Origin: Zoopage sp. CT-All | Taxonomy: Eukaryota; Zoopagomycota; Zoopagomycetes; Zoopagales; Zoopagaceae | Direction of reading: 5' to 3' | Length of the DNA stretch: 44,839 nucleotides | Assembly (NCBI GenBank): GCA_004114245.1 | Contig: QZWS01000017.1 | Location: forward strand, 1 to 44,839 | Part shown: positions 29,120 to 38,724 of the stretch, one piece after another | How the letters are laid out: each line of letters opens with the position of its first letter | Position numbering within the stretch: the stretch's first letter is position 1 | Made by a program: the position numbers and the translations under genes | Notes under the pieces: model-generated | What the model was told of the DNA's origin: nothing | The model's input: only the letters and a program-made list of their open reading frames with translations | Database searches by the model: none

Positions 29120-29488
29120 CTACCGCATAGCTTTGGACGCAGCCCACCATTGCCTGATGACGACGCCGGCGACAGCCCAGACAAATCCTTGGAGGAATGG
29201 TCGCAGACAGAGGTCCCACGCGACGGCCGCTAGCCGCTGCGACAGCGCGCGCCGCGCATCAGCATACCGAAGGAAGAATAGGGCCTGAGGAGACAGCGCG
29301 GGCGGGTGGAGGTCCTCGACACGGCTGTCCGCATCCGAGTCGGACGATGTCTCGGCGATGCGGGGCGTCGGCACAGCGGATGCTGGCAGATAATTGGGAC
29401 GCCGTGGTACTGCATTCAGCAATTGCAGAGTGGCGCCGAGCTGAGGGAATGCTTGCTGCCGCACAGGGTATCTGGCGGGTCGCAGCAT
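29120..29488 (-). CDS. Small protein with one C-terminal membrane segment
   Basis: 122 residues, ATG at 29488. The N-terminal half is polar with an acidic SSDSDADSRVED patch. The C-terminal third holds an amphipathic stretch (ALFFLRYADARRALSQRLA) and one likely membrane helix (RPFLQGFVWAVAGVVIRQWW) with a short basic end. The layout recalls outer-mitochondrial-membrane proteins such as Mim1 (acidic N-terminus, single helix after a PF..G motif), but the match is weak. It is head-to-head with Y14, start codons 64 bp apart, and tail-to-tail with the kinesin. The codon pattern and clean open frame make a gene plausible; function unproven. Confidence 0.5.
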   Translation of the reverse strand: MLRPARYPVRQQAFPQLGATLQLLNAVPRRPNYLPASAVPTPRIAETSSDSDADSRVEDLHPPALSPQALFFLRYADARRALSQRLAAVAWDLCLRPFLQGFVWAVAGVVIRQWWAASKAMR

Positions 29489-29552
29489 TGGCGAGTGCAG
29501 TCACATTTGGATCCCAACCCGTCCAATCCGCACAGAACGCATCTCCGTCGCC

Positions 29553-30315
29553 ATGCAGATGGACATTGATCAAGGTGAAAGCCGCCATCATATCGCATCG
29601 GCTAATGCGCTGAAAGAGGAGAGCGCCGGGTTTTCGCTGCGAGGGGCGGCCGAGGGAGCGCCCGTCGGCGTGCGTCGCAAGGGTCGCGGGTTCGGCGGCG
29701 ATCGTATTGGTAGGCCCTGCCGTTTACGCGGCACATCTACCAGCTTTGCGTCGTGTAGAGCATCAGGATGGTATCAAATTTGTTGGCGCGTTTGATCGAC
29801 ATGTGGGCAGCGAGGCAGTCGTGTCGCCGGACAGCCGCTCGCAACGCTGTACGCTGCGCACTTCCTCCAACGATCTCACGCCTCTCTAGCGATCGAGGGA
29901 TGGGTCATATTTGTCTCGGGGCTGCACGATGAGGCGTCTGAAGAAGAGGTGGCCGAGCGCTTCGCAGAGTACGGCCAGATCCGCAACATCCACCTCAATC
30001 TGGATCGTCGCACCGGCTATGTCAAGGTATCGTGCGGTGACTCGCCCCTCTTGTCTGATGCCGCTGCTCCAGGGCTATGCGCTCATTGAGTATGAGACGC
30101 TCCGTGAGGCGCAGCTCGCGGTCGACTCGGAGAACAGCCAGGAGATGTATGGCCGCACGCTGCTGGTTGATTTTGCGTTTCTTCGCCCCGCTGATGTGCC
30201 CAGCAGCCGGAGCGGGACCTATGGGTAAGCTGATGCTGCGTACTGCGCACCGCCGCTGACCATGCATAGAGCGCACCGTCAACGCTCTCGCAGCCCGTCG
30301 TACCGTCGCCGATAG
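29553..30315 (+). CDS. RBM8A: Exon-junction complex core protein Y14/RBM8A
   Basis: Binds Mago and eIF4A3 in the exon-junction complex left on spliced mRNA. Five exons: 29553-29709, 29759-29848, 29890-30026, 30073-30224 and 30270-30315. Introns are 49, 41, 46 and 45 nt, all GT-AG and phase-consistent. 193 residues. A disordered N-terminus holds the Y14 motif RKGRGFG. The RRM begins at [19 protein letters not shown] (human Y14: QRSVEGWILFVTGVHEEA). It continues [40 protein letters not shown] and ends with an SRSP/RRR tail. Four introns in under 800 bp contrast with the intron-poor neighbours. Very secure. Confidence 0.95.
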
Positions 30316-30394
30316 TCGCCGCTGTTGGGCTTGAATGTAGTTTGTTGGCAACTGCGAGCTCTGCACTTTTTTGTGAAAGTCCGCTCTGAGCAGC

Positions 30395-31915
30395 ATGTCG
30401 TACTACGCGAGAGGTGCACCGCCGCTGCGCCATGTACACCCTGACGATCTCGCAGGATGGAGTGACGAGCGCCATCAGGGGGGTCCGCCGCCGTCGCAGC
30501 GCTCGTCAATGCCGCCCGCGGGATGGCGCCCTCCGCCAGACTATCCGCGCCGACTCCCGCCCATTCCGCCGCGCGATTGGATGGCTCCGCCGCCGCCCCA
30601 CAGGCGCCCCTATGATCCGTACCTGGATCGGGGTCCATACGGAGCATCTGGGGGATATGAACCGCGATTCCGCCCGCCGCCACCGCCGTCAGGCCCTTGG
30701 GCCGATCGGTATCGCTTTATGCCGCCGCCCCCGCCGCACTATCCACCACCCCCGCCTTCGTACCCTTCCAGTGGTCATCCAGCAGCCTTTTACTCAGCGG
30801 ACCGTGCGGATGCGATGCGGATGGATTCGAGGGACATGTCGCTTGACTCCATGCATGAACCGCCCATGCATGCGCAGTCACAGCGGCCCTACCCTGACGA
30901 GGCCAAGATCGAGACGCCGTACCTCGAGCACACAATTCTCGATGACGGTCCGATCGTATCCGCGATTGATGCTTCCATGCGCCAGGCTCGCCGTGCGAAT
31001 TTACCGCATTTTGGCTTGCCCCAGGGCGCCCGCATTTTATGTGTCGCAGATGTTCGCGGCCGCCTTTCCCTGCTCAATGAGCTCGCCGAAGTCACCGGTG
31101 CCTCGTTGATTATTCACACGGGCGACTTTGGCTTCTTTGACGGTGGCAGTGTGAATCGTGTTGCCGACCGCATGCTGCTGCACATCATTCAGCACAGCCC
31201 ACTCATCACAAACGAGGAGCGCAACGAGCTTCTCGCCGACTCTGCAGACACCATTCGTAGAAGGCTGGGGCCTAATCTTGCCAGCCGCGTCTCAGAGCTT
31301 CCCGATTTTATCAGCGGACACAAGTCGTTTGTTTGTCCCATCTACGCAACGTACGGTGCGGTGGAAGATGTTGCAGTGCTGGAAAACTTCCGTCTCGGGC
31401 GCTATCGTGTCAATAAGCTGCACATTTTAGACGAGGCCTCATCATTCGTTGTCGAGCTGCAAGGCACGCGTCTTCGTCTTCTTGGCCTGGGTGGGTCGCT
31501 GCTTCGCCACAAGCTGTTCGACAACGGGGAGGGCGAGCTCACCATCGCCGGTGCTGGCGGCACAATGTGGTCTACGTTTTTGCAGTTGGGCGAGCTGGTT
31601 GAGACGGCCCGTCGTGTCTACGATCCGGCAGAAGTCCGGCTGCTCGTCACCCACGTCAACCCTGGCCGCGATGCTCTTGCCGCCCAGCTGGCACTCGCTC
31701 TCGGCGCTGATTTTTCCATAAGCGCTAGCTTGCACATGCCTTACCCCATCGTCTGGAATGCGTTTGCTGTCAATGGAAACCTTGCCACCTGGCGCGATCG
31801 CCTGTGCGCTAGTCGAGATACGGTGATGAAGATTTGGCAGAAAGTCCGCCAGGAAGTCGAAAGCAGCATCGAGTATGTCGATTCAAAGATCCGCGAAACT
31901 GCTAACCTGAAGTAG
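30395..31915 (+). CDS. DUF2433 calcineurin-like phosphoesterase
   Basis: Fungal family of metallophosphoesterase fold with no defined substrate. 506 residues, single exon. The first 165 residues are Pro/Arg-rich and disordered. The fold then starts at RILCVADVRGRLSLLNELA (family DVRG in place of the usual DxH), followed by IIHTGDFGFFDGGS (GD metal motif), YGAVEDVAVLENF (in place of GNHE), LRLLGLGGSLLRHKLF and LLVTHVNPGRDALAAQLALALGADFSISASLH (late histidines). The altered metal motifs are typical of the family as I recall it, so activity is uncertain. It sits 79 bp after Y14 and 58 bp before the RRM gene, all on the same strand. Confidence 0.85.
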   Translation: MSYYARGAPPLRHVHPDDLAGWSDERHQGGPPPSQRSSMPPAGWRPPPDYPRRLPPIPPRDWMAPPPPHRRPYDPYLDRGPYGASGGYEPRFRPPPPPSGPWADRYRFMPPPPPHYPPPPPSYPSSGHPAAFYSADRADAMRMDSRDMSLDSMHEPPMHAQSQRPYPDEAKIETPYLEHTILDDGPIVSAIDASMRQARRANLPHFGLPQGARILCVADVRGRLSLLNELAEVTGASLIIHTGDFGFFDGGSVNRVADRMLLHIIQHSPLITNEERNELLADSADTIRRRLGPNLASRVSELPDFISGHKSFVCPIYATYGAVEDVAVLENFRLGRYRVNKLHILDEASSFVVELQGTRLRLLGLGGSLLRHKLFDNGEGELTIAGAGGTMWSTFLQLGELVETARRVYDPAEVRLLVTHVNPGRDALAAQLALALGADFSISASLHMPYPIVWNAFAVNGNLATWRDRLCASRDTVMKIWQKVRQEVESSIEYVDSKIRETANLK

Positions 31916-31973
31916 CAACGTGCAGTACGGTCAACTGCAAGCCGCACTCTCCGTTGCAAACACTCTGCCACCA

Positions 31974-34900
31974 ATGAATCAGGACGAGCGGATTCTCCGC
32001 GACATGTGGTGCATTAATCTTCCCGATGCCAATGTCGGAAGGATGTGTCTAGATATTCTTGGGTCCAAGATGTCGATGAAATTTGAAGCCGATGGTTTGT
32101 TTTGCCATTCGCAGGTTATACCGAGCTAATATCGATGTTTCAGGCATGGACTTCTCTAGCCGTCGATCTCTTCTGGCTCGTGAGCACAACGATGATGTGG
32201 ATGCCGTTGTCAGTGTCCGACCGCCGAAGCAAACCGACGAGTCGATGTCGCATACACGTATGCAGTCAACCACTACATTTGCCATATCCGATCGCCGAGA
32301 ACATGATGCCCAAGATGCTTCTTCTGAAAATAAGCAGCCTTCCCATCGCGCACACCAGTCAATCGCCAGCTTGCGAGATCTGCCATTGATGAACGGCCGA
32401 CACCCTCCTGTGCTAAACGAACGGCAAGTCAACGGCCACGATTGTGAGCAATCTAGCGCCATCGTTGATGCCTGGCACGCAGATTCTATTGGTACCAAGT
32501 CAATTAACAGCATTACGCATAATATATATGATGCCCGCAACGAGTCGACCGTTCGCTCGTTAGAAGTCCATCACGAAGAGTCATTGTCGTACTCGCCACC
32601 CGCTCGTCCTTCTGAGCCCGAGCAGCGGTCGGAGGAAGGCAGGGTAGCAGGGCACCTGCTTGCAGCCCCGACCTTTGTCCTTCCGACATTTCCGGAGTCG
32701 GTTGCTGAACGAACGCTAACTGTGCATTCTATCCCCGCTCGTCAGCTCACCCCTGTCCCCTTTCCACTTCGTCATTCAATGGCAACGAGCGTTGCTAGCC
32801 CTTTGCCCATTTCGGTATTGATGGATGATAGTGGCCGCCAAACGCCAATCCAAACGTTGAACTCGATGCAGATGACCGAGCACTTGCAGCCTGGGCACTT
32901 GCAACCTGGGCACTTGCAGCCTGAGCCCATCGTCCCTCCAGCTCGTCGTGGCACTCCACTCGATATTCTGAAGCGGAGACACACCCCAGTCCCCAAGCCC
33001 AGTGCACTGTCAACGGCGGTTTCTTGGGCCGTCGACGCCCCCGAATTTGTTCCCAAGAGCGCAACATTTGCCCCTGATGCCGAGAGCCAAAAGGAGCAGC
33101 TAGTCACCGAGGCAATTGCTACCGAAGAGCCCGAATCATTTTTGCCCACCGAAGTGATGTCTCCCGCTTTTCATCGCAATGAAGAGGTAAAATCTAGGCC
33201 TTCCGCGTTGCTTGCTGATCTTTGCAGACTCTTGATGAATGCCCCATCCATATTCAGCCATCAAATGTCGACGACGATACTATCGCATACTCCTCAGAGA
33301 CCGACGCACCATCAAGAGATGCTCCCAACAAGCTAGCCATGATTGACGTTGCAGCGGCAAACGCCTCCATCGAGGTATGCTATCCATCCAATGGGAGGGT
33401 GCAATAGTAATATTTTGAAGGAGCCACAGTATCGTGTATGGTTTGGCGGCCTTTATAATGACAATGTCACCGAGCAGGACATTGTTACCTTCTTTGGCGA
33501 CCTCGGCCAAAAGGCATTCCTGCGTAATTGTCTTGGCGTATGCTCATCCTGCTCCAGATCACTGGCGTGAAAATTTTGTTCAATCATCACACAGGACTGC
33601 AGCGACCTTTCTGCTTTGTCGATTTCGAGGATGAGTCTTCGGTTCAATTGGCCCTCACGTATATTGGGCGACCGCTTCGATCCAACGTTGTCAAGATCAG
33701 CCGTGCAGGGGATCATCGTAGGATGGTATTACTGTTGGACATACTTATTGACGTTGCTCTAGTCAAGAATCCTCCGACGAGCCTTGCCCCCAGTGCATCC
33801 CCCTTTATTCCCGCGAGCACTAGCATGGCGCCGCCAGGCTTTTGGTCGAACTGGAATCCTGAGAACGACTATTCTGGCGATTTGCCTCGGTCAGCGCCCT
33901 GGGCCGCGCATGTGATGAGCCATGTTGCACCTCCGCAAATTATAGAGATCCAAAAGCAACCGGCTATTGTGGTATGTTATTTCCGTTGAAGCACGTTCCA
34001 ACCTACTGCAGACCAACCCGAACACCATTTGGCTAGGTGGGTTCTACAACGACACGATCACTGAAGAGGAAGTTCGGGAGTTTTTTGGTCCTCTTGTGGA
34101 ACATGTAACGACATGCCTATGGATCACTTGCAGTGCTGACCACGCGTTGCAGATCACTAGAGTGAAGCTGATGTTTGACAAGGCAACCGGAAAGCAACGT
34201 GCCTTTTGCTTTGTCGAGTTTGACGATCCGGCATATGTGGACGAGGGTCTGAAGTTCAGCGGAAAGGTATTCATTATATAGGCCCTAGCGCCTCGACTGA
34301 TCTCGGTATCAGATTATGAAGAATCATATTATCAAGCTGAACAGGGCTGGACAGCGTGATCGTACATCTTCTGCTATGCTGCCCCGATTGCTGACGATTT
34401 GTAGGAGCAACTTCAATCTCCGTCATTTCGCAGTATCCGACACCACAAGCCTTCAACTACTCCGCAAACCTCAATAGCATCTCAGAAGTGGGCATATCTT
34501 GAACTGCAGGCTGATCTCATTGCCCGCCCAGGAGCCGGTGAATGCTGCATACGAAATGCCCTCGCAGATGCACCGGGAGATGTATGAACGACATGCCTCG
34601 CCGCTTCAATCAGCGGATGATGTATGCTCATTCCACAATTGATGGCAGTAAGCAAACTGGTTAGACCGAAACTATGCACACTCTATGGATCGGCGGATTC
34701 TTCAATGAAACTGTTGTCGAGGACGATTTGCGCGATTTTCTTCAGCCTATAAGTCACGAGGTTTGCTGATTCTGCATTTGCGATCCGGTATAACGCACCT
34801 GAAGATCGCTAATGTCAAGTTGATGTTTGATCGCAAAACGGGGCGCCAACGACCGTTCTGCTTTGTTGACTTTAGGTCGGTCGAGGCGCTCGAGCAAGCG

Positions 34901-35789
34901 CTGACGTACAACGGCAAGATGCTGAAATCTGTGTCAGTCAAGATGAATCGTGCCGGTCAAAAGGAGGGTAGGGCGAACCACTATTTCTTGCTTCCAGTGT
35001 GATAATTTAGTAGATGCCATCGCAGATGGCCGAGGCGGCGCTTCCAACCCTGCCGTGTCAATGCAGGAGATGCCAGATGGCAGTCAGATGCATTCTTGGA
35101 ATGAGCACGCAGCCGATGACCACGAACCGCTTTGGGCACAGAGTTTAGACGCACAGCGAGCTCAGTCGACCATTTGGGCAGCCGCTGCTTCCGCAGCGAA
35201 CGACTATACGGATAACAATGGCTATCAGATGCCCAGCTGGACCGAGATGCAACAAGGGGCGGACGGCCAAGCGGCGCTCCTGGCTGGGCATGGTCAGGAG
35301 TTTTATGGCGCTGCGTGGCATGAGGAGGATATTCAGGGCTACGAGGACCTGCAGTTCGTCGATCAGACCAACCAGGGCAGCGTTTGGGCGCCGCCCGTGT
35401 CTGCATTAGAGTTCCCGTATGAGGTTAGTTGGGAACAGGCCCAGGCGAATGGCCATCCCGAGGCCAGTCGCACGCTCTGGATCGGTGGCATCACAAATAA
35501 GCCGATTGAGGAGGAGCAGTTTAAGGAGTGGTTCAAGGGCGTTGAGCAGGTGCATTTCATCCACGACCGTGTCACTGGCCAGCGCCGGCCCTTCTGCTAT
35601 ATCGATTTTGAGAGCGCGGACCACGCTGCCGACGCGATGCTGTTCAGTGGACAGCTGTTCAATGGCAATCGCCTGGTTATGAAGCCTACGGAGACATTTG
35701 ACAACGATAAGCGCAAGGCGAATCGCGGACGGCGTGGCACCCGGCGAGGCCGTGGGCAGACGTTTGTGGAGGGCGAGATTCAGGCATGA
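31974..35789 (+). CDS. Four-RRM RNA-binding protein, 14 exons
   Basis: Exons: 31974-32094, 32144-33186, 33228-33374, 33421-33513, 33558-33717, 33763-33971, 34012-34104, 34153-34266, 34313-34361, 34405-34487, 34532-34621, 34665-34760, 34805-34967, 35011-35789. Introns are 40-49 nt and all keep phase; the product is about 1079 residues. Residues 1-437 are disordered, with a pentapeptide triplet HLQPG. Then come RRM1 (about 441-520, VWFGGLYND, FCFVDFED), RRM2 (595-680, IWLGGFYND, FCFVEFDD), RRM3 (738-820, LWIGGFFNE, FCFVDFRS) and RRM4 (974-1045, LWIGGITNK, FCYIDFES), and an Arg/Gly tail. The RRMs resemble each other more than any family I know. In RRM1-3 an intron splits the domain at the same place. 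The intron at 33514-33557 would start with GC, not GT. Function unknown. Confidence 0.75.
32881..32925. repeat. 15-bp in-frame repeat, three copies
   Basis: CACTTGCARCCTGGG three times (last copy ends GAG), encoding HLQPG, HLQPG, HLQPE in the disordered part of the RRM protein. Confidence 0.9.
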
Positions 35790-36226
35790 GCAAGTACTAT
35801 ATAGTTATTATTTTGCGTTTATCCCAGTTATGCTGCTGGCAATTAGTCCCAATAGAGTGATTGCAATTGCTACTAGGGCGCCAAGGCCCCACACATATTG
35901 TAGTAAGAAAATTGAATGCTGTTGCACAAATGCAGGGAATTTGCAGAGGTGCTTTGTGTTGAGATATAGCAGCTACCTTTGAATAGTGCCATTCAGTAGT
36001 ATAAGAGACTGCTATGGCCACATGGCCTTGTAAAAGAAAACGTTCTTCTGCTACATTTTCCAGCTCTGCATCCTAATGATCTTGCCCAATTACCTATATA
36101 CTTGGACAGGCACAGCCAGCCAAGAGAAGCTCACAAATATGCAACACAAGTCCCAATATGCCTCAAATCCCAAAACCATAAAGATTGAGACGCTGCAAAA
36201 CGTGCTATGATGTAGGATGCTGTATT
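35790..36226. other. AT-richer intergenic region before the Copia fossil
   Basis: No open frame of note. Composition shifts to AT-rich after the RRM gene and stays so up to the retroelement edge, which suggests insertion-prone spacer DNA. Confidence 0.5.
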
Positions 36227-38127
36227 TGTTGAGACGTGGCTCAACCTGTTCAACCAAATAGCAAAACAGCAGTCTCTTTCCTCTTTTACTTGACTCGTGT
36301 TCTGCAGCTTACTTTATCGAAGCCAGGGCTCCTGCCAACTGAGTCAAGCCCGACGATAGCACCGACCGACAGGCACGCCGACTCCGTCGTCACCATCATC
36401 ATCCGTAAACATGGAGCCCGACGAAAACCGCCATCCCATCCTCCTCACCAACAACTACGAGGTCTGGGCCTTCAAGATGGAGGCCCATCTAAACAACATC
36501 GGTGTCTGGCAAGTAGTTAAGAGGAACGTCTTTGAGCCAACACCAGCTGAACTCGCCAAGGCTGCTGTCGCCGCAGCCAAACAATGCGAACTTCCCTTCA
36601 CCGAAACTATTCACCCCCTAGTCGCGCCCGCACCATGGAGACCCGATCGCCTCAATGTCGCGAAGAACCATAAAGCAATTGCCGCCATCATCGCAGGTCT
36701 CGACCGAAATGACCTACGAATTGTGCGCGTCCACCGTTCAGCAGCGGATATGTGGATTGCTATTCGAGACCTCAAATCCCGCCCGGTTGAGCTCCGTTCA
36801 ATGCACCTATTCGACGTATTCAACAACTACATTATTGAAGAGGGCATGTCAATCGCATCGTACATTGCGAAACGCAAAACTCAGTGGGATGCGATCGAGA
36901 GAGCCGGTCTTCTTCTCCCCTCATCCATCTACATCCAAGGCATCCTTCGAGGAATACAGCAAATGCCGAACTGCCCCTATAAGATCCAAATTGTCATACT
37001 GAGTGTGAGTCGGGTTGATGGAAACCTCTCCATAGAAAAAATCACGCAGGTGCTGCAAGATCGCGAAGAGGAAATCAAGCAAGAATACTGGGAGCACAAG
37101 GCTGAGGCCGCCCTAATCGCAAAACTACAGATATCAGCAAACGTTGCCGCTAGTACACGAGGCAAACCTCGAGGCGCAAGCAGAGGGAACCAAGGCCGCG
37201 GATTCTATCGAGGACGAGAAACAAAGCACGGATCCCGCGGAAATGGCCCTCAAGCAACAACCAACACCACCTGGGGACTTGGGCATCCCAATTACACTGG
37301 TTGCTTCATTTGCAGCAGCACAGAGCACTGGACATCCGAATGTCCTCACCAATTCTGCACCACCTGTAAACTATATGGCCACAAGGCAGATGTCTGCGCT
37401 ACTGAATAAGCCAATGCAGCGCAATCATGCAGGCCAATATAGAGGACAAACCGAAATCGTTGGCCTTGTCTGCACACACTGCCGCCAGCGGCACATTAGC
37501 ATCCGCACAGACAGACGAGGACGAAACCAGCGATATCCTAATTGCCTTCGTGCCAAATACAACCGCATTTCGCCACTATCTACAAGCCCCTCGAGTCTCT
37601 GACAAATATTACACTGCCGCAGCAGTCAGCAGAGTGTTCACAAGATCAAAGACACTACTCACCAACTACAGGCCAATCCCACCAATCACCATAAGCACTG
37701 AAAACGGAAGCTGTACCAGAGCAATTGGTACTGGAACAATGGTCGTCAAATCTGAAATCAATGGCGTCAAAAAGGAGCTAATTTTAGAGGACGCGCTATA
37801 CGTACCCGATTTCACCAAAACTCTCCTCTCGGTCTCAGCCATGATGTGCCAAGGATATAGCATTCACTTTGAAAACGGATATTGCAGCATCAAACGCAAC
37901 CAAGACTTAATCACTGCCGCGGACCTAGCAATCGGCCTATTCCAGATCCGTGACTATCTGGACCGAACACACCGCCCACAAAGCTGAGGCCACAGTATCA
38001 AAGTCAATCCCATGGCATCGCAGCCTCGCCCATTTAAATCACGCCGCAATGAGAGCAATGCAAATCCATTTCCCGTGGGCACATAGACCTACTGACTATG
38101 TACATACACTACAACCAAATCTGAATT
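36227..38127 (+). mobile_element. Broken Ty1/Copia LTR retrotransposon fossil
   Basis: Begins near 36227 with TGTTGAGA, an LTR-type edge (tentative). Parts seen in order: a Gag-like region (about 36411-37409) with the N-terminal NNYEVW block of Copia Gag and two CCHC zinc knuckles at its end; a protease-type region (about 37427-37987) with the ALYVP...LLSVSAM block; and a trace of the Gag-pre-integrase domain (WHRSLAHLNH, about 38020). Integrase, reverse transcriptase and RNase H are absent, and no matching second LTR was found, so it is a truncated and broken copy with at least two breaks. Large parts remain readable, so it is not very old, but without paired LTRs it cannot be dated. Its right end merges with the dispersed repeat at 38051-38127. 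Confidence 0.85.
38051..38127 (+). mobile_element. LTR-like dispersed repeat, copy 2 (partial)
   Basis: Similar over about 75 bp to 43835-43910 in the same orientation (both start GAGAGCAATGCAAATCCAT) and to the reverse of 20918-21029. It adjoins the Copia fossil on its left and ends about 45 bp before the bHLH start codon. Fragment, fossil. Confidence 0.7.
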
Positions 38128-38171
38128 GTGACGGTGAAATACATTACGTTGATTGCTCCACGTGCGCCGCT

Positions 38172-38672
38172 ATGACACTTCCCGCGCCCGAATACGATGC
38201 GGCTCTCGCGCTCGCCGCACTGACCAGCCTGCCGCCGCGCTCGCCGCCCGGCCCGCCGTCACCCGAGCCGCCCGCGAAGAGGCAGCGGCGCGCAACGCTG
38301 GCAGACGGGGGGCGGCCGCCGTCGCCGCCGCGCCGCCTCTCGCTCCCCGCGCTGCCGACCGTCGCCGAGGACGCGCTCGGCTCGTATTCGCGCACGCCCG
38401 AGCTCAGGCTATCGCACAAGATGGCGGAGCGGCGGCGGCGCCAGGAAATGAGGGACCTGTTTGATACGCTGCGCGACGCCCTCGGCATTGATCCGCTGCT
38501 CAGACCAAGCAAGTGGGAGGTGCTCAGCAAGGCCGTGGACTCGGTCAAGGCGATGAGGTTTCGCGAGGAGGTGCTCGAGCGTGAGCTCAAGGAGGCGCGG
38601 GAGGCGCTGGCGGTTGGCTACATGACACGGAGGGCCGAGGGTGATCCGATGTCCCTGGCGACACCGTACTAG
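38172..38672 (+). CDS. bHLH transcription factor
   Basis: 166 residues from the ATG at 38172. A Pro/Ala/Arg-rich N-terminus with a KRQRR nuclear-type signal (36-40) leads to a bHLH (about 81-132). The basic region LSHKMAERRRRQEM holds His82, Glu86 and Arg90, the H-E-R triad for E-box (CANNTG, usually CACGTG) binding. The loop LGIDPLLRPSKWEVLSKAVD has the expected spacing, and helix 2 runs on into a short Leu/Glu-rich coil. The open frame continues upstream of the ATG into retroelement remnants; composition changes sharply near 38160 to very GC-rich, which supports the start chosen. Single exon. Confidence 0.85.
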   Translation: MTLPAPEYDAALALAALTSLPPRSPPGPPSPEPPAKRQRRATLADGGRPPSPPRRLSLPALPTVAEDALGSYSRTPELRLSHKMAERRRRQEMRDLFDTLRDALGIDPLLRPSKWEVLSKAVDSVKAMRFREEVLERELKEAREALAVGYMTRRAEGDPMSLATPY

Positions 38673-38724
38673 CGCCGTGCGAGACGGTCCGCACCATGCT
38701 TCCGTGTGCAATGTATCAGTGTAC

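Noticed and set aside
29197-29613. Plus-strand frame over the small membrane protein gene
   Set aside because: Antisense shadow; the minus-strand frame has the ATG, the acidic patch and the membrane helix.
30395-31915. Altered metal motifs of the DUF2433 protein as a sign of a dead enzyme
   Set aside because: The DVRG and missing GNHE features are, as I recall, family-wide, so not peculiar to this copy.
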